A stretch of DNA of 64,000 bases from Stereum hirsutum FP-91666 SS1 (Eukaryota; Basidiomycota; Agaricomycetes; Russulales; Stereaceae): positions 1,033,179 to 1,097,178 of the forward strand of contig NW_006763135.1 in the NCBI RefSeq assembly GCF_000264905.1, read 5' to 3'. The notes beneath the pieces are model-generated. The model worked only from the letters and a program-made list of their open reading frames with translations. It was not told the DNA's origin and did not search any database. The translations under genes and the position numbers were made by a program. This document shows positions 12,601-25,900 of this stretch, one piece after another (the stretch's first letter is position 1; each line of letters opens with the position of its first letter).

Positions 12601-13068
12601 CCTGTTACAAAAGGTCAACATTCTTCATCCTCGTTAGTGGCTTGTCCACAATCTGGACAGGAAGCACGTCCGACTTCGTAGCTGCATGTGAACCGATCCA
12701 TCATTGTCCGTCTCCTTGAATTGAAAACTGACTGAAAGTGAATTATTCGCTATACAGACATCAACCTCCCAATATTTGCCGGCCTCTATTTCGGATGGAA
12801 GATCTACAAGGGAACGAGCATTGTGAGTCTTTGTTTATACATATACTAAACATTGAGAACTCTGACTTTGTGTACGTATCCGATAGGTATCTTTCTCAGA
12901 GATGGACTTCACGACGGTACGTGATGAACTTAGGCTCTTTATCGTCCTCTGACTTGTCAGGTCGTACCTCACTTTCAGGGTATTCCTGCCATGAGGGATA
13001 TGGATTCAGAGGACACAAGCGATATGGGCCCTGCAGCGAACACTTGGAGAATGACGGAGTTACGATAG
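9672..13068 (+). CDS. Amino-acid permease (AAT/YAT family)
   Basis: Plasma-membrane or vacuolar amino-acid/proton symporter of the fungal APC superfamily. Manual splicing gives 28 exons summing to 1686 nt, that is 561 residues plus stop, with every junction in phase. Hallmarks in order: VQRRLGSTHIQMLAIAS, IGTGLFLAIGKTLSYTGPLG (residues 62 on), SVSEMTAFAPVSGSFSHF, AARWVDPALGFAVGWNYFY, ITLPAEISAAAVLVRFW, IIGGLIIDLGGGPDQ, YWRDPGPM, ETKNPRKNI, FVIGLLIPSNDPELL, ANGMLYSSSRLLYALALQGQ, and ADLYFGWK-like NLPIFAGLYFGWKIY near the end. About 12 hydrophobic segments. The start is supported by a hydrophilic Asp/Glu-rich N-terminal tail usual in the family. Five exons are 14 nt or shorter. The substrate cannot be read from sequence. 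Two apparent breaks (stop codons near 9940 and a frame change near 10640) vanish once the microexon 9902-9908 and the acceptor at 10638 are used. Confidence 0.93.
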
Positions 13069-13765
13069 AACATGGAGTAAGTACGGCATTAGATGATAGT
13101 AGAGGATAGACGTCGGGGTTTCTTCAGTATTTTAGTCCAGCCAACATAATGCAAATCGATAGAAAACAAGAATTTATTTTCATATCGGCGTGCAGAAGAG
13201 CAGAGCAATAGTGGCGTGGGTCATTATCCTTGTGGCCCATCAGGCTGGCTACCCTTCGCTTGCGTTTTCTCCAAACACCACCTTCGAGCCCAGGCTGCCT
13301 CTCAGCTCGACGTGCTCATGGTCTCAGACAATTTATTGCCAGCGAAAGGCGGCATGAGCTATGCCGGCGTCTAGAGGACCTGACCACAGCTAATTATTTA
13401 CCAGGATCTTCTTGCCAAGCGTGCCTCGCGCATTGACGGGCCTCAGTTTTTAGCTCATGTCGGAAAGCCGACAGTGGTATCTTCTGGTCAAATACTTGGT
13501 CGACCTATCAGACTCCTTCGTCGGCGGCTACGCTCACGGCGCTAAGCTTTCTTCCGTGATATAAAAGGCCAGGACACAAGGTAGGCGCGTCGTCTCCAGG
13601 TCCTTGAAGCTTGAAGTTCGGACGCTGGTGAGCTAGCACGGATTACCTCGAATTAGTGCATACCCCGACTTTCCTTCCTGTATAGAGTGTAGAGTGCATT
13701 GTCCTGATTAACGCAATTTCTTTAGCTGCAGGCCATTGAACAGCATCACTCACGCTCGCTCATAG
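13069..13765. other. Intergenic, promoter of the GNAT-like gene
   Basis: No supported gene. A TATAAAA box lies at 13560-13566, about 200 bp upstream of the next start codon, followed by a pyrimidine-containing stretch. A 68-codon ORF at 13230-13436 has no recognisable features. Confidence 0.5.
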
Positions 13766-14554
13766 ATGCTATTCTCTTACTACGAACGCCCCGGGCTTCA
13801 TTGGAGTCGACAACAAACTGTCACATTCGTCGACAAGCTCCGCGAGGTCGCCACACTCTCTTTCGGACTTACTTCCCCCGACCTTCTCCCGCAATACCAA
13901 TGCCTCGTCTACGACGGCCTCAACGATAAAATCATCGTCGTAGCCAGCGACCCATCCGGTCACCTCCTTGGATTCCTCTCCTCCGTCCTCCTCCCTATAC
14001 CCGGCCTCCAGCACCCAGTCATCCACATGGGGCTCATGTGTGCGCGCCCCGAAGCGCTGTCTCATGGCCTCACACAAAGACTGACCAGTCGGCTACTCCG
14101 AGGCTACCTGACAAACCACGTCGATGCCTTACTCGGCCTGCGCAAAATATGGTTCACGAATACTGCTTGTGTTTGTCGTACTTTGGGCGCTATAGCGCTC
14201 GAGCTGGACATGGTGTATCCTTCGCCCCAGTTCCCTCCATCAAACGGTCCACCGAGTAAAACACACGTACTCATCGCAGAAACGATCGCTACGTCCGACA
14301 CTCTTCGCAGAGCGTTGTATATACCACCTTCTTCGGAGTATGATAAAACGACGAGCGTCTTTCGGGGAAGTGTGCCGGGGACGATATTCATGAAGGAGAA
14401 GGAAGACGAACGTTATCACCACCGCGACCCGGAAATCACCAAATTTTACCAGGAGTTGATGAATTGGGAGAATGGAGATGAGGTTTTACAGGTTGGAATG
14501 CTCAGCGTATGGGCTCTGGTGGCTCACTGGAAGAAGACTTTGGCGAAGTTATGA
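13766..14554 (+). CDS. GNAT-like N-acetyltransferase family protein
   Basis: Intronless ORF of 262 residues. It resembles a fungal family annotated as N-acetyltransferase-domain proteins. SDPSGHLLGFLSSVLLP forms the expected beta-strand pair, and HPVIHMGLMCARPEALSHG followed by LTQRLTSRLL (residues about 85-112) sits where the acetyl-CoA loop would be. Further conserved blocks are KIWFTNTACVCRTLG, VFRGSVPGTIFMK and FYQELMNWENGDEVLQVG. The classical Q/R-x-x-G-x-G/A loop is not obvious, so catalysis is unproven and the substrate unknown. It is one of few unspliced genes here. The start is the first ATG, after a TATA box at 13560. Confidence 0.7.
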   Translation: MLFSYYERPGLHWSRQQTVTFVDKLREVATLSFGLTSPDLLPQYQCLVYDGLNDKIIVVASDPSGHLLGFLSSVLLPIPGLQHPVIHMGLMCARPEALSHGLTQRLTSRLLRGYLTNHVDALLGLRKIWFTNTACVCRTLGAIALELDMVYPSPQFPPSNGPPSKTHVLIAETIATSDTLRRALYIPPSSEYDKTTSVFRGSVPGTIFMKEKEDERYHHRDPEITKFYQELMNWENGDEVLQVGMLSVWALVAHWKKTLAKL

Positions 14555-14806
14555 CTGTCTGGCCGGGCAATATAATTTAGTCGACATAATGATGTAGCAT
14601 TTATTTACACTGGCGTAGCTATCGAATGTTTTTATGCTTGGATGCCGCACTACTTTTACAATTGTAAAAAAAGCCGAGAAATGAATGCTATGTACGAGAG
14701 TCGGAATGGATGCTGCGTAGAAATCCTATTGTCCACTATGCCGATGACCACACCATCTATAGGATACCTGCTTCATCTAGCGCATCGAAGAGGGTACGCC
14801 ACACAG

Positions 14807-17871
<3,065 letters not shown>

Positions 17872-18180
17872 GATTATAACAAGTCGAGTTGAGTCGACAA
17901 AGTAGGAGCAAGGAGCGGTGATTATCGGTACGTCGTGGTCATAAATGAGGGAACATTTGCTAGAAATACTTTTGAAGTTTGAACCTACGCGTGGCGTCAT
18001 GACACCGACGCGTCTTGCTAAAACATATCACGTGGTACGCGCTTGTGTCTTAGCGCCACACTGCCACAGTCAAGTTTTCAGCTTCCTCGCCACATTCCTC
18101 TAGGATCAACGATTGCGTGGAAGATGATCCATGAATCGTGTAGGTGGAAATTTGGGGTAACGAAACATGGACAAATAAAA
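17872..18180. other. Intergenic between tandem minus-strand genes
   Basis: 309 bp holding the 3' flank of the Nudix gene and the promoter of the Cdc7 gene. No gene or clear TATA element. Confidence 0.5.
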
Positions 18181-19982
18181 TCACAACCTCGCCCACAACG
18201 CCGCACTTTTCCTCCTTCTTCCCCTATCAGTATTCCTTTCCTCCTTCCCAACTCTCCTACCTTCCTTAATCCATCCGTCCGCCGCCAACACTGGGTCAAC
18301 ACCCTCCTTCTCACATGCCTCTCGCAGTTGTGGTACATGAAGAAGAGCCCAAGCTATTCGTTCATGCATCGAGGGTTGATTCGGAGCTTGGATGTCGAAC
18401 GCTGGTGGGTGGCGATAGGCCTGCGCTGCTATGTGGATGAGGATCGCACTTATGGAACAAATATAAGGGTGTTATATTCGATGTGGTACGTGAGATAGAG
18501 GAGGGATGGGAGACGTACGAAGTCACGCCATAAACGGGTTTAACACCTCCCTGCTCCCTTCCAGTCAAAAACTGATGCATCCGTATATAATGCTCCTTAT
18601 TCTCGTCACCGGTATCTTCTCCTTGCATTTCACCCTTTCCAACATGGCCATCATCTCTATCCTGATCCTGGATTCGACTCCCAACCCCAACACCACCGCC
18701 ACAGTCATTGCTACACCGTCTCCTCGTCATAGCGTTCTTCCATCCACCGGATCCAGGTGGCCAAGCTAAATCACGATACGTATAATAGGACAGCTCGAAC
18801 GAAGCCTGTTCTAGCTGCGTATCAGAGGCTTCCTCCCTAGCATCTTTCAGTGATGTTGATCCCGAGGCGGACGAGGCTGACGGCGTGGTGGAGGTGAAAG
18901 GTGCGGAAGTGGAGAGAAACGAAGCGAGTGGGTGAGAGAAGAGGGTGTGCACTTCGGGTGTGTTTAGAATGGGCTAGTCAAATAATGCGATTTGAGCATT
19001 GGAATATAGAGGAGATGGTGACGGAACAAAGAATTTACTCGGAGGGTGTTGTCAAGGATGAGAACGACTACTCTGAAACGGGATGTCAGTAAACGGCCCT
19101 ATAAGTTCAAGGCTGAATGAAGCTGGCATACGGGGTCACGAGGATGTTGTTTCCAACCAGAAAGGGCTCCAAGACGCAAAGCAGCGGGACCTTATGCCTG
19201 TCTCTCGGCAAGCCGATCTGTATAGAGTAAATGCCATAGTATACTAACAAAATAACGATAATGGACGTACCTCTTCGAACGCTTCCCGTCTCTGAGAAAC
19301 ATTGAATGAATCAATACGAAATAAATGTAAAGCGAACACAAAATTGAGAACTCACAGCCGTATCCTCGATCGTCCTATCGTCTGGTTCGACTTTCCCTCC
19401 AGGTAGTGCTGTATCTCCGGCATACGACCTTAGGGTTTCCGCTCGTCTATTCTCCAGCAATACATTGACAATGCAGACGAATGATCACACGATTAGTTTG
19501 CATTTATGATGACACAGAGACACTGGGGAGTGAACGTACCTACCGACTCAGGAGGACGTAGAGGTCACCCATTCGGCCTGCACGCATGCAAACAAATGCA
19601 GTATCAAACGGAGAAAAGTCTCTAGCATTTCTCACAAGATACAAGACTGTTCATAGAGAGACGCTCACCTACGAATAATGCAACAAGTACCGCAGCGCAC
19701 TGTGACCGTGGATAGAACGGTAACGGCGAACTTGGCCTCACCGAGCGACAGGACGCGAGGTTCCGTAGCGCACTGTGCACAATTATATCATGTAACCAGC
19801 AAGATGAATTAGTGTTAAATGCACAGGGAGAGTCTACAGAACACCCACTGCCTCGATTCGCGCTTGAGCGGATGCGGCGTATCGTGCAGGTTCAACTTCG
19901 GTCGATGAAATTTATACAAGTCTGAGGATTGTGTGCCCCGGCCGCTGGTGGGAGAAGATTTGGAGGTCGCTTTCTTGGACAT
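18181..19982 (-). CDS. Nudix hydrolase, Pcd1-like CoA/ADP-ribose diphosphatase
   Basis: Peroxisomal or mitochondrial Nudix hydrolase that cleaves CoA and related nucleotide diphosphates. At least seven short exons. The N-terminus starts MSKKATSKSSPTSGRG, followed by FYPRSQCAAVLVALFVG and RMGDLYVLLSRRAETL, then the UPF0035/Nudix block SYAGDTALPGGKVEPDDRT and ARREAFEEIGLPRD, which carries the metal-binding REAFEE. RREAFEE itself is a 21 nt exon (near 19270-19295). LCVLEPFLVGNNILVTPV and VHTLFSHPLASFL match Pcd1 homologues. A long Ser/Asp-rich insert (about 18560-18850) separates this from the C-terminal AILIHIAAQAYRHPP and a Lys/Arg-rich tail. The insert makes the protein longer than yeast Pcd1. 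No break after splicing. A C-terminal peroxisomal SKL signal is absent (ends WARL). Confidence 0.85.
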
Positions 19983-20851
19983 TATTTACCGTGCAAATGA
20001 GTTTAGTTTGGTAGAATGTTTGAAGAGAGTGGATGACCTTGGTGTAGAGTTGACGTCCCCGTTGTTCGGTGAACGGAGGAGAGCAATGACGATCGTGTAC
20101 CCCGCATTTCCGGTTACTTCAACGTGTTTGTTTGCCGGTGTGTGGCGTCGTTCTTGTGGCGTCGGTTCACCTCCAGCCTACCTGAGGCCGCATGTGTGGA
20201 ATCCTGTCTTCAAGATCAACGGCAACGAGAACATAGCATGTCTTTAGCATATATATCACACTCCTGTGCATTGACAAGACCATAGGTTGCAGAGGGGCTC
20301 AAGGACGCGTGTATAGGGCGTGAGTGCCACCCGTTCTAAGTATAAGGCAGGTTATGAGCCGAGTTGACTGTACAAAACGAGGTAGTGGATCGAGCTGAAG
20401 AGATAAACACCAGGAGAAAAACATAAAACAAAGAGCCGGGTCAATACATACATAACCTCTGATCATAAAGGAGAAGGACATGACAATATACAAAGCTGAA
20501 CTTGCTATACGAAGAAACGGAACACGAGACTACACAGTCCTGTCCACGGTCCAGACAACCTGCCAAGTCACCGACTCTGTACATTGCGTGAAGAGCAGGG
20601 CCGTATCCAAAGATAGCGTGTGCGAGAGCAGATACCTAAGCGTGTCTACGGTGAGAAGGTTAGGAGCGTGGCGAACGATTATGTTACAGACATGGATACC
20701 GAGGAAGAGAAGAAGGAAAGACAAGGGAAACGAGAAGTCCTGAATGGTGCAGTGCAGAGTGCCAAGATGGATGGTGCAGAAAGCGAGATAAGGTACAGGC
20801 CTGATATACACTCCTCGACCGACGTGATGTGCAAAATAAAGATGCCATCGA
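19983..20851. other. Intergenic, no gene seen
   Basis: 869 bp upstream of the Nudix gene and downstream of the single-pass membrane protein gene. Two ORFs here (minus 20530-20982, plus 20620-20868) are not supported by any motif, and the former overlaps the neighbour's last exon in another frame. Confidence 0.5.
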
Positions 20852-22180
20852 CTAATGCGGAGGAATAACTTCGTCATCGACACCGGTCCAATCGTCACTG
20901 TCATCAGACCCAACTTCGAACTGCTCGTCGCCAACCTCAGTCGGAGCGCGCGACTCGGAAGACAACGAGAATACCTCATCATCGCTCAGCGCCGACTGGA
21001 ACTCCATATCGCTCGGGAGATCATCCATCATGGACGGTGGCGACAAGAACAGATCCGTGCCTCCCATTGGGCTCATTGGGCTCGACATCCCGGCACGTTC
21101 GACGTCCGAGAAAGGTGACATGGCACCAGACCGGGGGGAGGTCGGGGAGAGGATATCATAGTTCGCCTCAGGAGAGAGTGCACGGTTAGGGGACGGTGAA
21201 GGCGAGGGTGCGATCGAGCGAGGGGCAGCAAGGGGCGTGAGATAGTTCGATGTGAGCATGGAAGAGGCGAGGAGGTCAGAGTCGGGTGTAGAAGAACGTG
21301 AAGGAATAGGTGAAGGAGCTAAGTACGTGAGATCCACGGCCAAAGGAGTCGAGGGGCTCGGAGTACGAACAGCTGGGAGATCGATAGGGCTGGACAAGGT
21401 GTCCGAGGATGTACTCGGTGGTGGAGATGGGTAGTTGAACCCTGGCTCGTCTGCGGTTGGAGTCGACAATGTCGAGGATGACTGCGCCCCAAATACCGGA
21501 GAGCTAGGGTAGTGGAACAGAACATCTCTATGTTCGCTGGTAGAGGGCTCAAGGGCGGGAGTCGATATTAAAGAGGTGGATTGCTGATAGCCGCCAGATC
21601 GTAAGAAACAATAGCTCTCTCGGATTCGACAAGGATTACGCACATCGTCGATAATATTAGGGCTAGACGCCGTCCGGCTTAGGGAACTGGGACCTCTACC
21701 ATGCCTGAACCTAAGCCCGGACTGGTCCCCACCGATGTCGGCCCCACTCCTCCACTCGTCCATCTCCCTGGCAGCCAATTTCTCAAGCTCAATCGGGGAA
21801 GTCGAATATTCTGAGTCCAATGAGGACTTTCGACGCCTCCTCGTACTCTTCGCTTGACCCTCACCATTTCCTGAAGACGACGACGACGACCGCGAACTAC
21901 TAGTCAGCGGCACAGCAATGGGCTGTCGGCCCCTGTTCCGTCGTTCCCTGAGACGAGCCTCCATAGTCTCCATCCAGGCATCCATCTTCGGACGAAGATG
22001 AGGTTCAAACACAAACTAGAGAACGTCATGGACGTTGTTTGACCAGATACCAGTAGGTCCATAAGTATACATCCTAGGATCCGATGACAGACGGATATAA
22101 ACTGTGCGTACCTCCTTGAAAGCATAGGCCGCAGCAACTGTCCCAATAACGGCGACAATATATATCGCTGGCCCAGGCAT
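20852..22180 (-). CDS. Single-pass membrane protein with long disordered Ser/Pro tail
   Basis: Unrecognised function. Two exons: 22180-22112 and 22015-20852, the donor after AAGGAG and the acceptor before TTTGTG. The N-terminus MPGPAIYIVAVIGTVAAAYA is a hydrophobic signal anchor, followed by FVFEPHLRPKMDAWME, a helical ERRNRGR basic stretch, and some 370 residues dominated by Ser, Pro, Thr and Asp with repeated SPSP, SSP and PSPS patterns, likely phosphorylated. The C-terminus is acidic. About 410 residues. The membrane segment with a cytosolic low-complexity tail suggests an ER or outer-membrane anchored adaptor, but this is inference. The ORF starting at 22012 (MFEPHL) is only the second exon. 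No homologous domain seen. Confidence 0.7.
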
Positions 22181-22977
22181 ATTTCTAGACTAAAGAGTGA
22201 TTGACTCGGGAAAGAGGTGGGAGGGGAATATGGGACAAGCTGTGGTGCACGAAGTGGTGCGGGACAGCGAGCGTTCCTCCAGACATTCGTTCCGCAGGTT
22301 GCTTGCGTCCGTCCGCGGGCCGATCGCTCTCGCGGTCATCTTACTCGGCGTGGCACCACTCTAATCCCTCAGCAGTGGCACGACCACTGGCAGAATCCAT
22401 AATCCACTTAGATTGCATAAATTCCTTCGACAGATTCCGATTCCTAAGTACTATTGCGACACGACGTCCGATATGCAGAAGTACGATGCAAAGGCGTCAA
22501 CAAGAAGGACAACTAGAAAACGGTATGAAACAAGCATAAGACTAGAGTTACGACCGTTCGAACGTAAACTATCCATTGTCCAAACGAGCAGTACATCGAG
22601 TAGTAGAGAGCGGCGTCCGAGAGAGAAAGAAAGGGATAAAAGTTCTGCGCTGAAAAGAGAAGGATATACCATGAGATGGGGAGTGGAATATGGGACTTGG
22701 GGGGTTGTGGGGATGGAGAGAAAGTCCGAGCTATGATGAGTGTCTGAAAATGCAGGTGCGCGCGTAATTAAAGAGTGGACATAAACCAACGGAATGAACG
22801 AGCTAATGACGAAGGGGAATTATAGGGTCTGATGTCCATGACGGCACAGTCCATGCAAGTATACATTACGATACGATTCCATCAGAAGAGATGCGATGCC
22901 AGAGGAAGAGATGATAGGTGTGCGAGGGAGACAGCGTCAAGTTCGTACAAAGGCAAGAAGACTAGATGAAAGTGTCT
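22181..22977. other. Intergenic, no gene seen
   Basis: 797 bp between two tandem minus-strand genes. It holds the promoter of the membrane protein gene and the 3' flank of the chitin synthase. A 112-codon minus ORF at 22451-22789 shows no family features. Confidence 0.5.
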
Positions 22978-25900
22978 CTACGCCTCGCGGAGGATCGCAT
23001 CTATGGAGTCGTTCAGGAACTGTTTCCGTGGGGCCAGGTCCGCCTTCGGGAAACGAGCCATGATAGCCTCGCGTGCGGTTCTTGAAAAAAATCGAAGAAG
23101 TCAGTTTCGCCACTACTAGAGTCTCAGCATAAAGGCCACTCACTTCTTTGTAACGGTCATCAAGTCTTGGGTGCTGAGATAATTACGCAACGCCTGTGTC
23201 AACTCATCGTCCGTCGGATCCGTGCTGTTGCTAGGCCCTGCGAACGGATTCACCGAAGTCGCCAACGAGAACGTCGACATCCGCGGTTGCGCCATCCCAC
23301 CCCCCATTGAAGGAGGAGCACCACCTGCAATTGACTGCCCTGAAGACATATTCCCCATTCCTGGAGCCATACCTCCGCCGAACGGATTTTGATTGAACGA
23401 CATCATCGTATTCCTCGGCCCACCAGGTGGCATCATTCCGTAGACGCTTCCGGTCTGCTGGTAAGGCATACCCATCTGCATGTGGCCACCATAATCTGAA
23501 CCCGCAGCGGACCCGGCGTAGCCCGTACCGAAAGGCATGAATGGCAGTTGAGGCATAGCACCGTACTGTGACATCGGCGGCTGCTGATGACCACCGTACT
23601 GAGACATACTGCCTTGCGACGGGTGGCTACGAAGGTCCTTCTTGGAGTCCATGACGTTTGTATCGCGGTAGAAATCGCCTGCTTGGGATCCGTACGGTGA
23701 CTGTGCTCGAGACTGCGCTCTGGAATGAGGTGGAAGGTGCGACCCAGGCTTGCTGTACATGTCACCCTGGTGTGAACCTTCCCATGTCTCGGCTTCGTAA
23801 TCTAAAGGAAACATAGTGAGGATGGAACAACCAAAACCAACGAACTAAAAGACGTACCGCTGAACTTCTTGAGCGGAATCATACTCTCGTGGAACACATC
23901 ATCCTCGTTGACAATGACCTTCTTGTCCTTACCCTCGCCGACGATCAAACGTGTGCTACCCCAACCGAACTCGTCCATGCACCAGAAGGAGTACACTGGC
24001 AGCATGAAACTCCAGACAGGATAACTGTGGCCGAGGGGTCAGCGTCGAAAACATCTCAAGAAGCGAGAGGAAGGATACATACGACAACAGGTAAACAACC
24101 ATCCACCCAACGAGCATGAACTCTCGCTTAATGATGAAGACCAAGGCCTGAAGACCGTAAACGGCGGCGATCATGATGATAGAGATGATGGGGATGGCCG
24201 CTCCGCCAATGGCGACAATGATGATCAGGTAGAGGAGCTGTGAGCCACCTATTAGCTTTGATTCAACCCGCTCAAACGGCAGTAAAGTCAACTTACGTAG
24301 ACGACCGTAGCCGGAAGAATCTATAAAGTAACGACACTATCAGCCAAATTTCGTTACCGCACTGCATTGAACAAAAGTACTCACCAAAGTTCCCAAAAGA
24401 TCAATGAAGACGAAGAACCTCATAGAGAAACAGCAGAAACCAAACAACTCAGGCAAAAACACCAGCTCGCAAAGATTATGAACCGTCGAGTTGATCCACC
24501 GACGCCTCTGGGACAGCAGCACACGCCAAGACTCAGGAGCGACAGTGTGCGCGACGGCATCCGGAGTGAACTTGGTCTTGAAAGTCGGGAAGTGCTTCAT
24601 CATGAGCGTAGTGAGGTAACGATCTTCACCGAGGGAGAACAAGTTCTTCTTGTGGAGCGTGTCGACCAGGTTCTCCGAGTATTCATCGATGATACGACTG
24701 GAGATGATGACGGGACGACCCTTGTCGGCGGTACGGATACGGTACATGGAGAAACAACCGGGAAGACAGGTGACGGAGCCGAACAAACTCTCGAAGGCCT
24801 TGGACAAGTGGTGAGAGATGTAGTACTCGTATACCTGGAGAGTAAATTCAGAAAAAATGGGCAGAAGGACAAGAACGCTTATACGAACCTGAATCATGGT
24901 CCACCAAGAGCCTTCAGGGTTCTCCAATTTCGTCTCGCCACAGATACCGATGATACTCGAATCATCGGCGACCGACGCGACCAGACGATTCATAGAGTCG
25001 GGTGTAACCGTCTATATGGGGCAGCTCTTCGTCAGTCATGGCAAACAAGACAAAACACAACATGAACTTACAGTGTCCGCATCAACAGTGAAGATATACT
25101 CATAAAAGGCTGGATCTATCCCAATGACATTCCGCATCTGGTGGTAAATCTCAAGCTCCAAAGGTGCCATCGGGCTGTCGAAGTGGACCTTGTTGAGGTA
25201 CGACATGAGAAGGATCTGACTGTCACGTTTCCCGCGGTTACCAGGCTTTTGACGTTCGCTCGGCTTGCCGACTTTGACGACCACCATGTATCTACAATAC
25301 AATCAGTATGACAAAATATGTAGAACGAAGAGCAAAGAGAAAAGCTTACGGGACGACATGGCCCTCGAACTCATACAAACCGGAGTAAACCTTCCCGTAG
25401 TTCAGCTGCTTCGAACCTTCACCAATCGACCTGAACAGGAGAGGCTCAGGATCAAGCTTAGGGTCGACACCGAGAACATCTAGGACAATGCGAGGCGTAG
25501 TGCGGTCGTTGCCGCTACCAATGATATTTCCGTCGCAGATGATGAAGATGAGCTTTCGCTTGTCGTCGTAGTTCAGATTGGCGAGCGAGTCGATAGTACG
25601 ACGGAGCGAATCTTCGCCTTCGGTATAACAGGGAACCTGGCACAGGACGAACTTGTCGAGCATCTCGGGATTGCGTTTGCCACCGAGCTGCAACGCGGCC
25701 AAGACTGAAATGAAAGGATAGAGATGGTCAGCACCAGTGATAATGGAGATGGAAAACAATCAGTAACTCACACTTGACCACCATGGAAGACGCTAGAATA
25801 ATCGATGCCGCCAACAAGATGTAATTCTGGACCTGACACCTCGCCGACTTGCGGAAGTCGACCTCGCCGATATAGAACTTGTTGTTCAAGCAAGCCAAGT

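Noticed and set aside
17880..17900. AAGTCGAGTTGAGTCGACAA, resembling the MITE ends
   Set aside because: Only a short similarity in a simple motif, with no second end or target duplication nearby; could be chance.
22451..22789. 112-codon minus-strand ORF
   Set aside because: Hydrophobic but without supporting motifs, and in the promoter of a real gene.
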